The notes under the pieces were generated by a model that saw only the letters and a program-made list of their open reading frames with translations, did not search any database and had not been told where the DNA came from. A DNA stretch of 64,000 bases from Nereocystis luetkeana. Its lineage: Eukaryota; Sar; Phaeophyceae; Laminariales; Laminariaceae. The stretch is taken from the NCBI GenBank assembly GCA_031213475.1, contig JARUPZ010000009.1:4117001-4181000 (forward strand), read 5' to 3'. Below, in pieces: positions 53,755 through 64,000 of the stretch (its first letter is position 1; each line of letters begins with the position of its first letter). The translations under genes were made by a program, and so were the position numbers.

Positions 53755-54101
53755 AGTTTTTTTTTTTTTTTTTCTCATTCCGTCCATTATCTTCGCACAT
53801 CTTCTTCTCTCTCTCCTTCCAACTCGTAACTCAGATCCGGGGTCACGTATTAATAGCAGGCTCTTCTACCCCCATCCCGCTACGGTACGTGCCTTCATTT
53901 TTATCGCGAGAACATTTCAGCCTTTTCTTCCCTCGTCGACTCGCATCGAATTGTGCCTACCCACGCTGCAAGGTGCTCTCAACAATTGAATCCTTTTTAT
54001 TTTATTTTTTGCAAATAAAGTCAAAGTCCGACCCACCTGGGGCTCGAACCCAGGACTTAAACAAGAAGAATTCGAGGTTAACCACTTGAACCACCGGGGA
54101 G
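53755..54101 (-). mobile_element. tRNA-derived SINE, copy E, full length
   Basis: About 347 bp on the minus strand. The T-run (53757-53772) is the tail and the tRNA-like head is at 54030-54101 (GGCTCGAACCCAGG, CCACTTGAACCACCGGGG). A short insertion (TATTAA) in the body at about 53849 is absent from the other copies. Confidence 0.85.
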
Positions 54102-54210
54102 AATTTGAGTGGGTGATTGTGACTGCCGCTGTGTTCGCTTGTTGTCTGTGTGGCGCTTTGTTGTCTAAATAGAAAAAAACAGAGAGCTGTGTTATTTGAG
54201 TATGAACGTA

Positions 54211-54357
54211 TTACGGGGGGCCATACCAGGTACCTACCTGGTACCTACCTGGCTTAAATAGAACCTACAGCCATTTCAAAAATCTACATATTTCGCCATG
54301 TATGTGCATTTTTACCAACAGTATCTGTTTGGTCCTATTCACTATTGCCCCCCGTAA
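54211..54357. mobile_element. MITE-C copy 2, carrying a TACCWGGTA string
   Basis: Inverted ends TTACGGGGGGCCATA and complement of TATTGCCCCCCGTAA. Where other copies read CCATAGTTAA, this one has CCATA followed by about 29 bp of CCAGGTA, CCTACCTGGTA and CCTACCTGG units, then CTTAAATAG. The string thus entered at a TA of the element. Confidence 0.8.
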
Positions 54358-55084
54358 TAGTACATACCATTGTTGTGGAAGCGCGGATATATACGAGGGT
54401 TTACACGGAGCGAGTATAGGGCCAGTACGGTGCAGCTCGAATCGCGGTACTTTTTTTGTTGGTTTGCATACTACTGCAGTAGTATTGGTATGACAGAACA
54501 AAGCCGGTAGGGCCACAGTACAGCCTGAATCGCGGTGTTTTTTTGTTGGTTTGCATGGCATCGGGGGTGGGGGGTGGGCCGTACTTATTTATTGCTTGCC
54601 TTAGTCGTTTGACCATTGACCACCAATTCCCTTCGAGACGGGCGGGGGCGGGAGGGGGGGGGGGGAGTTATCAAACGTGACAAGTTGCGTGCAACCTCCG
54701 CTTACCAGGTAATATATATAGACATACACACTGTTCTGATACAGTTTTTGACTAATATTGCAGAAACGAAATGACAGATCGGGTGGCGAGATATTGGTTC
54801 GACTAACTCTTTACAGACTTTTGCCTGTATATCCCTCACTTATTTTCGTGTTGCTTCGTCCGTGCAGCAGATTCTTGCCCTTCCTGGGCACGTATGTTGT
54901 CCGTCTAGCAGGCTTTCTGAAGTCCTTACGTCGTTTGCATTTTTTTTTTTTTTTTTCTCTTTCTTCTTTTTTTCACTTCAGTTTTTTTTGTGACAACAGA
55001 ATCATTGTCTCTCTACGATAGGGGATCAGGACGGACACCGGGTGTGCTGATGAATCTGGGTAGAAAGGACGATTTATTGTGAAG

Positions 55085-55086
<2 letters not shown>
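54358..55086. other. Non-coding stretch with a short duplication
   Basis: 54430-54478 (GAATCGCGGTACTTTTTTTG, then TTGGTTTGCAT) recurs at 54527-54560. G-run at 54652-54665. TACCAGGTA at 54703-54711. 54985-55090 matches the dispersed segment at 47.3 and 17.1 kb. Confidence 0.4.

Positions 55087-55133
<47 letters not shown>
55087..55133. repeat. (CAA)n microsatellite
   Basis: About 15 uninterrupted CAA/ACA units. Confidence 0.9.
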
Positions 55134-56004
55134 AACTCACTCCCTACAGCAATAATACTGTAAATTCTGCAGATTCATAATTTGTCTCCCTATATATGCA
55201 CGGATGCCATTCTTGGGCCCATTTTCGTCTCCCCGAATTCGAAATAGAAATAATTACCTCTATTTCCAGATCTATTTTTTTCAATCACATTTTTTTTTGT
55301 TTTACCACATACTGATTTGACAGAGTGGTACGTCAGTACAGAAGTACGATAGTTAGGCGGGGGCAGGACGCCCCACCCCCCAACAACCACCATTAGGCTG
55401 TGGCTTGCCACAAATAGGTTGTTTGTTGTTGTTCTCAGAGGAACGCTTCATTCACCACAAAACAATGTAGTCCGTGGTCGCAAAGCAGTGTCCCATAACT
55501 CTGGTGGAGTGGAAAAATAGGCCCGGGCTGGTTAGTCCGACCGTCACCGACATCACCTATCACCAACATTTTAAGGTTAAGTGAGACGCACGCCAACGAA
55601 AACAACTTGCATGGTGGATATGGGTGGGCGGGAGGGGTGTGTGTGTGGAAATGCAACTAATACATTGACCACCAAGTGAAAGACAGTAACCACTCGACAA
55701 AAATCGCTAACAACATAGTTCACCACAACATGTAGAAATAAATCAACACCCACACAAGTCAAAAGAACAGATAACAGCTGGCAGGCGGGAGGGTGGAGGG
55801 GGATAATCAAGTTCAAGAGCAACATCAACAACAAGACCAAGCGAGTTTAAGAAACATCACTCTTGAAAATAACCACCGCCAAAAACAGTTAACAACACAA
55901 AGCAAACACCAAACGAATGCAGAACAGGATTCATGCTGTCGGAGTATATTGGTTCTTTTTTACTTAGTGTTATGTTATTATTATCATTATTATTATTATT
56001 ATTA
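55134..56004. other. Non-coding stretch
   Basis: No gene recognised. A (TTA)n run ends at 56004, directly before MITE-C copy 3. Confidence 0.35.
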
Positions 56005-56107
56005 TTACGGGGAACCCTAGTTAACAGGACCTATGGTGTACATAAAACCTAAATATTTAACCTTTTTTACTAACAATATTTGGTCCTGTTAACTATGGCC
56101 CCCCTTA
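56005..56107. mobile_element. MITE-C copy 3
   Basis: About 103 bp: TTACGGGGAACCCTAGTTAA, then CAGGACC, to GGTCCTGTTAACTATGGCCC, then CCCTTAA. It sits inside a TTA repeat, so the target duplication cannot be read. This is an empty-site reference for copy 2. Confidence 0.8.
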
Positions 56108-56157
56108 ATATTATTATTATTTCTCTTGCCATCCGACAATGTGCAGCATATTTAATT
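56108..56157. repeat. Dispersed 25-bp word
   Basis: CTTGCCATCCGACAATGTGCAGC (56124-56146) recurs with changes at about 13011-13031, 33177-33198 and, inverted, 61708-61735, usually next to ATTATTA. Confidence 0.5.
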
Positions 56158-56389
56158 CTTATCGGAGAGCGTTTTTTGCATAAATTCCAAGGTTTGGAAA
56201 TAAATGGAGAAATGTATCAATATACGGAGGAGGCGTTCTCTCACTATTTGTGAAATCCTCTAGAAGAACCGAAAATATCAAGTTCATCAACACTCCAATG
56301 TTTGGAAAAAAAAACAGGAAAGTTTGGAAGATTGAAAAAATTGCTCCAGAAAAATGTCGAAAAATTGGGGAAAAAAGCTCTCCGATAAG
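56158..56389 (+). mobile_element. MITE-A copy 4, complete
   Basis: 232 bp with CTTATCGGAGAGC at the left and GCTCTCCGATAAG at the right. Flanking ATT and AAT bases extend the inverted repeat. This is the best preserved copy. Confidence 0.85.
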
Positions 56390-56462
56390 AATGACTCTTA
56401 GAGCTGTTTCCCGCTTCTCCAGGTGCCCAGTTGCAGGAAATCACCTCCGGTACTGTTCCGAT

Positions 56463-56545
56463 CCTACCTGGATCAAGTATGATTACAATCCCCGATTGGA
56501 GGATCTACCTGGATCAAGTATGATTACAATCCCCGATTGGATCGG
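56463..56545. repeat. 41-bp tandem duplication
   Basis: TACCTGGATCAAGTATGATT followed by ACAATCCCCGATTGGA occurs twice, period 41 bp. Confidence 0.9.
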
Positions 56546-56679
56546 TATAAAATTAACAGCTCTAGATAGTTCTTGGAGAAAGGTCCAAGTCACTCTGAGG
56601 CGAGACAGTCTCGCACATTTTCGTGGCAAAAGCTCGTGCGAACGTGCCGATAGCACCATTTTCAACTGACTCCAAATCC

Positions 56680-57800
56680 GACTGCATAAGAAGTGGTCTA
56701 AACCAACATGAACGAACATTTATGTACGCAGTCGTATGTATCCGTGACCACATTGCGACGTTTGGGTTCATTTTTTTCATGAAACCAAAAATCGTCAGCA
56801 GCCGAAAAAGTGGCGGCGGCAGAAGCTGCAGCAGCAAACAGATAAATCGGAAAAATGGGAACGAAGCCAAAAATGAGAACGGACGTTTTTTTTTAGAAAG
56901 CAAACCAATTGTGTACAACTCCACTGCTGCAGCGGTTCGGCACACAAGCTAGGGCCAGCGTCGCTATATGTTCGGCTTGTCGCTCTAACTCAAACCTTGA
57001 ACCCTTTGTACATACACATGTACTCGATTTCGGTGTGTGTTTCCTGGTTCCCACGTTGAAATTCGTATAGTTTGAAGACGAAGAATCTGCACCTACCTCA
57101 TATTTTTTTCAATAGAATGAACTTCTCGTGGCAGGTGTCACCACTACTACTGATGTACTTGTACGACTTCTACAACAGAGTTTCTCCAGCAGCAAAACAG
57201 CAGCAGCAGTAGCAGTTGGACACACGAGACCAGGGTCAGCGTCGCACCCTTCGAGAATTTGTACACGTACTCGATTTTGTCGCGTGTTTCCTGGTTCGGA
57301 ACTCGGAAGTCGACATTATTTAAAGACGAGAAATCTGCCCCCCGATTAGATCGTTTCCTGATGTGACCCTGCTTTGTCCACCACCAGTGAGAACTTCTTG
57401 TTGCACATGGCACCACTACTATTAATACAGACGTACGACATCTACAGCTGAGTTTCTCCAGCAGCAAACAGCAGCAGCAGTAGCAGTAGGACTCACGAGG
57501 CCAGGGTCAGTGTCGTTGTACGCTCGGCTTGTGTCGTTTTAACCCTTGAACCCTTTGCGCACGCACGTACGTACGTACCAGTACTCGATTTTGTTGGGGG
57601 TCCAACGAAACTTTTTCGTAGAAGGGGTCACAACTCCTCCCGCTGTACAGCATCTCCAGCAGATATTCTCCTTTTTATTCGTCCCCTCATCAGCAGGAGG
57701 GTGGGCCTGACAACGACATCTGCAGCATGTCTTGGGGACACGGCCCGACCGTTGCTGTGGGCCGTCACAGTCCGCCTACGAGTACTACTAGAGTTGAGTT
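56680..57800 (+). repeat. R2 satellite-like array, copy 3
   Basis: Three or so tandem R2 units. Markers are GGGCCAGCGTCGC (56950), CCAGGGTCAGCGTCGC (57232) and CACGAGGCCAGGGTCAG (57494). TTTCCTGGTTC lies at 57042 and 57287. CAG-rich runs lie at about 56820, 57188 and 57465. The closing block is CCCCTCATCAGCAGGAGG with GCCTGACAACGACATC (57685-57720). No coding sense recognised. Confidence 0.65.
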
Positions 57801-58225
57801 TCGTTAGGTAAAACTCGAAAAAGAAAAACCGTTATGATATTTTACCGTTGTTGGTTCTGTTTTTTTTACACCAGACACGAAGGTTTTTATTTTCTTCGGT
57901 CCTGGAGACTTGTTTCGCTGCTGTTTCTCCGCCAAGAGCTTATGATGACAGACTCGATCTTGGAATATTTCTCTCCGATGTTCGATCTTTCGGTCTTGCT
58001 GATTCTACCACTTTCTCCCCACCCCCTTGCCTTGCGGGCCGCCATTGGCCTGATCGACCCCGTCGGTCTTGCCTTACTCGTCGGCTGCCTTTCCTCGCCC
58101 CTCTCTCATCGAGGAACGACTACACTCGCTTTCGAGGGGTATCGCGCCGTTATTGGTGCCAAACCGTTGCATATATATCCCGTTTATTTATTTGGTGTAA
58201 TATAATTCGGCACGTCTTGTGTTTT
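57801..58225. other. Non-coding stretch
   Basis: Two overlapping plus frames (57834-58205 and 57848-58282) are hydrophobic but match nothing I know. Confidence 0.3.
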
Positions 58226-58700
58226 CGCCGGTTGAGTGGAATGAAGGTTGTTGAGGAATACAAATTCGGCGGAATCTTGTGAGTTTCACAAGAAAAACAA
58301 ACCAATCGCATAGAAGGGTATCCTACAGGTGGTCGTACATGCTCGGACTGCCTACTGCTGCTGTAAGGTCTGATCTACTGGAGGCGCATTGGAATACTAC
58401 TCCTAACAACTACAGCAGCAGTACTGCAGTTACTTCGAATATATACGTACAAAGCTTTCTTTTCGCCGATCGAATTGAGTGAATGTTGTTGGAAAGTCCG
58501 CCGAGTGTCGTGAGTTCAATTCGAAAAACCGACCAATCGCATCGGAGGATATCATACGTGGTTGTACATTCTCGGACGGTCTACGCGTTCTGCTGCAATT
58601 GTTGATCTCTGGAGGCTGATAGTGATTCGAGTCCTACTACAGCAGCATCAGGACAGTTGTTCAGAGGCGTTCTGTTCCAAATACGTACAAAGCAAAAACT
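58226..58700 (+). repeat. 238-bp tandem repeat, two copies
   Basis: Unit 1 from about 58226 and unit 2 from about 58464 share CGCCG, TGAGT, TGTTG, ACCAATCGCAT, GTGGT-GTACAT-CTCGGAC, CTGGAGGC, ACAGCAGCA and ACGTACAAAGC. A decayed third unit may extend to about 59030. Confidence 0.65.
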
Positions 58701-58815
58701 ACTATCCATAACAAGCGCGCCCAATTAGCGTGTCTGATATAGCATGAATATCACGGAGCTTCGTGAGTTGAGTATCTATCACTCAATCAATATATCGTAC
58801 TCACAGACGACGTTT

Positions 58816-59691
58816 TCACTGTGTATATCCAGATGCGAGGTATTTACTACAGAAATGGGAGAGACGGACCCGCTTTAAATATACGATCCTTCGTACCGGG
58901 TATAAAATATGATGTTCAACTGCACCAGTTTCTGGTGAAAAACGCGTCAAGTTGTTTCGACGAGCACTACTGGAGGTACCCGAGGGTCGGAGACTGCTTG
59001 CTCCGACTGCAAGTACTCGCAGTATGTGGGGGTTTTGTGCTGTTGTAGATACTGCTGTGTGTGTTACATGTATATCCAACATGAACATTTCGGGGTTCAC
59101 ACTGAGAATTCTGCCCATGTCAGGAGTACATTGCGGTTGTTCTGTGTTGCCGATCGATATCAGGTGCGTATCAGGTACCAGGTGTGCGATACAGCTCATA
59201 CCCGCGCTATCTCGATTACTGCCTGTTCTCAGGATTGGGTGCGATAATGCGCATACAGTACGCGTCCTGTTCTCGCAGTAATTCGGGCGTATACTGTAAG
59301 TTGTTGTCTGCTGCGATGCCGTATGTACAGCTGCTGCTGTCGTCCTGCTGCTTGTGTTGCGGCTGGGGCTGCGCAGCAGCAGCTGCAGCAACACACCACA
59401 GCAGCAGCGATGCTTGCTACAAGTCCTGCTGCTGTTGCTGCTTTTTTCGCTGTGCCGCTGTTGCGCTTTTATGTGCGGGAGAGGCCATCTCTCCTGCACA
59501 AGTGCCGTTGGAAGTAGGTACAGCTCGCCATAGATAGGTCTGATATCGACGTCGGTATTGACTTCTTGGCAACTGGGCAAGGTATTGGGCAGCAATGTTG
59601 CTATCGTAAACAAAATCGGGGTAACCTCAATGTTAGAGAAATATAAGAAACCTCTCAGAACTGAGCTAACTTTTGCCCCCTCCGGCAGCAA
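58816..59691 (-). CDS. Unrecognised 291-aa frame
   Basis: A long minus-strand frame with a cysteine patch (CSKHRCCC) and serine- and threonine-rich parts. No domain is recognised. The middle is translated from a CAG/CTG-rich run on the plus strand, which favours a chance frame. No copy elsewhere in the window. Confidence 0.15.
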   Translation of the reverse strand: MLPEGAKVSSVLRGFLYFSNIEVTPILFTIATLLPNTLPSCQEVNTDVDIRPIYGELYLLPTALVQERWPLPHIKAQQRHSEKSSNSSRTCSKHRCCCGVLLQLLLRSPSRNTSSRTTAAAVHTASQQTTTYSIRPNYCENRTRTVCALSHPILRTGSNRDSAGMSCIAHLVPDTHLISIGNTEQPQCTPDMGRILSVNPEMFMLDIHVTHTAVSTTAQNPHILRVLAVGASSLRPSGTSSSARRNNLTRFSPETGAVEHHILYPVRRIVYLKRVRLSHFCSKYLASGYTQ

Positions 59692-60018
59692 CTGAGCTCC
59701 AACGTATCGATGATTTCCCGGCCCATAATGATAGACGGTTCTGATTTTTGGGCTTCAGAGTAGATGGCAGTAAAGGACAGCAATATTTACGTCCAAACAA
59801 ATTGCCATAAAAGTTGGCCTATAATGCGAGTGAGACAGATACAAAAACTGAGAACTCACACTTGGCCTTGCCTTTTTCCTGCACCACTTGGCATTGACAT
59901 AATCCTGTCCGTAACACGATTGGATGGTCCATTTATGTCAACTTGCTTAGAAGCAACCACGACTTGGCGCTGAGGTTTATTTCCCTATCTGGAGCCATGC
60001 GGAGCCTTTGTACATCTA
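59692..60018. other. Non-coding stretch
   Basis: Nothing recognised. Confidence 0.3.
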
Positions 60019-61062
60019 TACTGGTTATCGTAGTTGCAAACCGGCGACTTGGCTATGCCAAGAGTCCCCCGCCGCTATGCTACAGGAGAAAACAGCTTGG
60101 ACGTGACATACGCTCCGCTTCGCGGGCGGTTCCGTCCTCTACGCTCGCTTACATGTCCCACGTACATAACCCAGATAGGGTACCTGTTTTTGTCTTTTGA
60201 TATGCTGTATGTCTGTACTCGTATATACGAAAGAGAAAACACACAGCACAGCACACAGCAGCACTGCATAAACAATGAAAATGAAACCGAAAAAGTCGGA
60301 AAGTATAAACGTCCCCGTCCCCTCTCGTGACATAATTTCCGGCCTCATTGGAACACCTTACACCGGCCAGAAGAAATAAACAATACCTGGTAGCGAACAG
60401 AAGAGCTTCTCTCTGAGTCTCACACGCCACCGGCCCCCCCTGCGACCACCTCGCCACCGATTCGGTCCGCATAAAGCATTCCCATCTCTCTGCCACAGTG
60501 CGGCCCGTCGCCTGCCTCGCGTGAGGGCCAGCGAACACAGTGACCCTCGTTCGCCCGCTCGATAATGTTGGGATTCAGATTGCGTAGCTCTCTTTGTGAG
60601 CGTCAGCTTGGTCGCAAAAAAAAGCACCGTTTGAACGTTATTTTACAATCTCGAACGACCCTGATAGACTGTAACATGTTACCTCCTCAATCGAATTCTG
60701 CAGATGGAGGCAAGACAGATCCCATTTATGCTTCCCTCGTGTCTCGAGGCGCGCGCGATGCCTAGTCACGAAAACGGCGACCGCGCTCCTCGCAACCCCC
60801 TCTCTACCCGCCAGCACCCGCTGACACCCGCGACGGTGATGCGCTCGCCCGCGGTGCCGTGCTCGGAGTACACGCACGCACACGAAACGAAAAAAGAAAG
60901 GAAAAATAACCAAAAGTGCCAAGAAGATGGAGAAAACTAACAACCGCTGGAAAGGACCGGCAAGTACTAAAAAGAGGCGATTTCAAAGTTGGAGCACAGA
61001 GGCCAGGAATGTACCAACGGAGCACGCTCCGAGAGTGAGACATCAGCAAGTAGTTCTACATA
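60019..61062 (+). repeat. R1 dispersed repeat, copy 3
   Basis: Same orientation as copy 1, from GTTGCAAACCGGCGACTTGG to CAAGTAGTTCTAC. It carries TACCTGGTA at 60384-60392, where copies 1 and 2 read CAAATCGCACAGAAG or AAAATCGCACAGAAG without it. Confidence 0.7.
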
Positions 61063-62627
61063 TATATACGACAAGTTGAAAATGCGCACTTATATCTGCA
61101 TATATTTGAAGTCGGTACTATATTTCTCGAGTAAACAAATGCACAGAAAAGGCCGAAGTGTTGGAGCCACGCGATGGGAACCTGGAAGAAAAAAGGCCAG
61201 ACCGACACTCCCCCCGCCCCCCACCCCCCCCAGCAGGCCGAGAAACAGAAAACGATTGCCCTTTTTTCCTGATATATATATTCCTACGTCGTCGTATTTT
61301 ATTTCACGCTTTGATACGCTTCGAACGCTGTTTCCTTGCCCAACCAAACTCTTGCTGTGCACATTCTTTAGGTACGGCTGCTGGGTTGGGTGGCGTAATT
61401 TTTGTCCTCGTAGGTAAGCGGCCATACCGTAGCCGCTACATATCGGTCCCCTCAACGTATCGCCAAAAACATAATATCCAAACAACCAATAATAGTCATT
61501 GAATAGTGTCTGGTACCTGGTATATTGTGTCCACCAGTATCCCCATGATTCTAAGAAAAGCAAACAATCTACCGTAACAACAGCCAATCAATAATACTGT
61601 AGTTTTCAGTTCTCCGAAACATGTTGGCCCGTAGAGCTATGTGGTCTTGGATTTGTATACCGTTCTAGGTATGTGTATGGATTGTCGGGAAATCGAGTTG
61701 AAGATCATGCTGCACATTGTCAGATGGCAAGAGGAATAATAATAGGATAGACAAGCCACGAGAGTGACACAGCACTCTTGTTCACTTCAGTGGGATGCTG
61801 CCCCCAGCGGCATGCATTGCTTTGGAATTGAAGTATCTGTGGTGCGAGTGCTACAGCAGTACCTCAACGTGACGTATCCAGAAGTTAATTTTTGCGTGCG
61901 ATGCGAACTGTCGTGTTTAGTGTCCAATTGTTGGCAGATGTCCTATCCAGGTGCGATATAAAAGTACGTGTTGTTTTACACCAAAGCAGTACGTATGTAA
62001 TGTAGGTCCTCCCCAGACAATGAGAATGGGCAATGCACGTCGAAGACAACGCGACGCCATAACCACCGCAATTAGCTATGTTTTACGCATCGGCTAGATT
62101 GGTAATCGTGACAAGATCGTCACCACGTACTCTGCGTACGTCCTCGCCTGCCTGTAGACGTTTGTGTTATCGCGAAAACTGGCTACATGTCAGGAACATA
62201 TGGTAACCTATCTCACGCAATCCCTTTCGCAAAAACGTCTCTGGCTTGTTGTCACCGCAGGGCACCCCCATTTCGATCTGATCTGGACATCAACCTCGTC
62301 ATTGCAGCGCGGGGACTTTTCGGCTTCGGGGTCTGCACGTCGTCGCGGTTAAACGACGGGGGGGTGACTTCAAGGCGTACCATAACCTCTGTTACGAGCG
62401 TAGTAATCAGGGAGAGATTATTTCATTGCGACGCAGTCATTGTTATCGCCGTTGCCTAGATTGGTGGGCGTTTTCGGGCTGCCTGTGTCTTCTGCGTCTG
62501 GCGGCACCGCAACTCGGCTGCGAGTCAAGACTGCGTCGAACAATCCCGGTCGTGCGCATGTTTTGTGAATGCGAAGGTCGTTTGGGGGCTATATCTACGA
62601 ACGAATGTATCCCAGCGGTAACGTAGT
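61063..62627. other. Non-coding stretch
   Basis: C-run at 61210-61232. TACCTGGTA at 61514-61522. The 25-bp dispersed word lies inverted near 61708-61735. Frames on both strands (61090-61587 minus, 61158-61502 plus) are unrecognised. Confidence 0.35.
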
Positions 62628-62733
62628 TACTACAGGAGACCATAGTAGATAGGACCCAACATTGATAGGAAAAAAATACAAGTATATAGGTGTTTGCATG
62701 TACCGTGGGTTCTATTTAATACGGTCGCCCATA
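62628..62733. mobile_element. MITE-C copy 4, degraded
   Basis: Left TTACTACAGGAGACCATAGT, then AGATAGGACCC. Right GGGTTCTATTTAATACGG, then TCGCCCATAA. Recognisable by alignment to copies 1-3 but with many changes. Confidence 0.6.
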
Positions 62734-64000
62734 AGAGTAGTTTACCGTACAAATTATTATGAGCTTAAACATCTGAGAGCTATTTCTCACCGCTATGCGT
62801 ACGGCGGGTTCAATCCCCGTTGATGATCACACCGCAACGCTTTCCTGGTCATCCAGGGGCGGCAACCGTCTTTTGTGGTTTGGTGTATGTATACGCCTAC
62901 CAGTACGGGGGGCTTGAGCCTCGACGTAAGAGCAGATTATCGGAGCCCGTACGTCACCGTCGGTTGGGAAGACGTGTGAACCGTTTCACGCACGTACCGT
63001 TTTCTCGGCTGTTGTTTTGTCTAGTCAAATACCTGCAACTAAGGACCTGTTCAGGTCAGCAGCAACGAATCCGATGCTGCCGGGATCACGCATACCACCC
63101 CGCTCGTGTTTCGGTATGTACAGCCAGCAACCGATCTGTGCGATCCGGTGGTGTAGCAGGGGTCTACTGGTAGATTCAATCAGTTGGTGAGTCGTTGCGT
63201 CGTGAACTCGCTTTGTTCAAAGTGGTATAAACGGGTAAGCGATGAATTGCGTTCTGAGCGTTCAAAACACCTGGCGCCGATATCTGTCATGTGTTTTAGC
63301 CGTCAACGGGAGCTGGCACGGTATAATCGCATGCCAGAGTGAGTAGGCGATGTTGGGGGCCTGGTGAATCCGGGGCACCCGTGTGTCGTAGAGCAGGAGG
63401 AGCTCCAGATCTAGCAAACGGGGCTCCTTACTGTATCCTTTCGTTGCAGAATACCCGGTAGGAACTTATGAGTTTGGCGAGTCCCGGTTCTGAGCGATAC
63501 TACTTATGAACCGGGGATACCTGTATATACACTACGGTACAGTAAAGTGCTGTAGCATGATGGTTGACAAGGGCACCATGAAGGTATCTCGTGGGTGCAT
63601 GTTGGGCGCAATTATCCTCGCTTCAATGCGCCCAATTCGAAGGGCCGTGATGATTTGCCTTGGTAGCTATACACGAGAATACGTACTCCCGGTGGTTTTC
63701 GCGCGATCAAAGTTCGTATCTACCACGAACGCGTTTTGCAAGTTGTCGATATACTGCGGTGGGGATATTGGTGGCAAGCTATACCACCGTAGTCGTCGAG
63801 TGTACGTATACTAGTGTTTCTCTTGGGTCGGGTCTTTCTGGCCGTCAGAAAAAAACCCAACAGCGTTACAACTACACGGTTAAACTACGCCACTCACAGT
63901 AGACGTTGGTCACACTGTGCATGGAGTCATGAAGGAAGCGCGTATTTATACCCCACAGACGTGAAAGGCCTTGTATCGTTTAGGAAGTGCAAGCGCTGTG
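62734..64000. other. Non-coding stretch at the right edge
   Basis: Frames at 62820-63173 and 63506-63902 (plus) have no known domain. 63880-63905 (CGCCACTCACAGTAGACG) faintly resembles 58790-58815. No repeat with a clear copy in the window. Confidence 0.3.

Noticed and set aside
62760-62835. Possible tRNA gene (GGTTCAATCCC B-box and a T-arm-like stem)
   Set aside because: No acceptor stem, anticodon arm or A box could be built upstream, so only a B-box-like word remains.

Overview
Eukaryotic nuclear DNA, almost entirely a nest of mobile elements and repeats. No bacterial-style gene clusters, operons or ribosome binding sites are visible. Only one stretch (52.6-53.5 kb) looks like an ordinary host gene, with one probable intron. 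The element mix is a Tc1/pogo-type DDE transposase, hAT and piggyBac-like miniatures, a Helitron, an endonuclease-bearing LINE, a tRNA-derived SINE, Ty3/gypsy-type LTR elements and a DIRS-like tyrosine-recombinase element. This fits a large repeat-rich protist or algal genome; a stramenopile or other alga is my guess, not something the sequence proves. Short interstitial TTAGGG runs occur at 12.64 and 48.85 kb.

Layout. 0-5.7 kb: a miniature element at the edge, a 1.2 kb repeat (R1), a CAG-rich satellite-like repeat (R2) and a decayed Tc1/pogo-type transposase. 5.74-16.16 kb: one hAT-like element with an exact 8-bp target duplication, swollen to 10.4 kb by later insertions including a DIRS-like element (5.83-12.12 kb) and an ATCGAT-dense block. 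17.26-26.50 kb: an old Ty3/gypsy-type element with a 1.4 kb DNA transposon nested in it. 26.5-34.3 kb: tandem repeats, a miniature element, a degraded Helitron and a small inverted-repeat transposon. 34.34-37.27 kb: a short non-autonomous LTR element with a TACC duplication, followed by a TCGCGAC minisatellite. 38.4-42.5 kb: a second R1/R2 block, a minisatellite, SINEs and a piggyBac-like miniature. 42.8-46.9 kb: a nearly full-length LINE broken by a few frameshifts. 47-57 kb: many short miniature elements and SINEs around the candidate host gene. 56.7-61.1 kb: R2 arrays, a 238-bp tandem repeat and a third R1. 61-64 kb: little recognisable.

The most striking signal is a 9-mer, TACCAGGTA or its complement TACCTGGTA. 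I count at least 25 copies by eye, against about 0.5 expected from base composition. Where two copies of the same repeat can be compared, one has an empty TA and the other carries exactly 7 extra bases, so TA became TA-CC(A/T)GG-TA. The insertions recur at the same place to give tandem strings. This is what repeated insertion and excision of a TA-targeting (Tc1/mariner-type) element with ends beginning CCAGG or CCTGG would leave, although no intact donor is seen here. The motif is absent from the elements that look youngest (the DIRS-like element, the LINE and the short LTR element).
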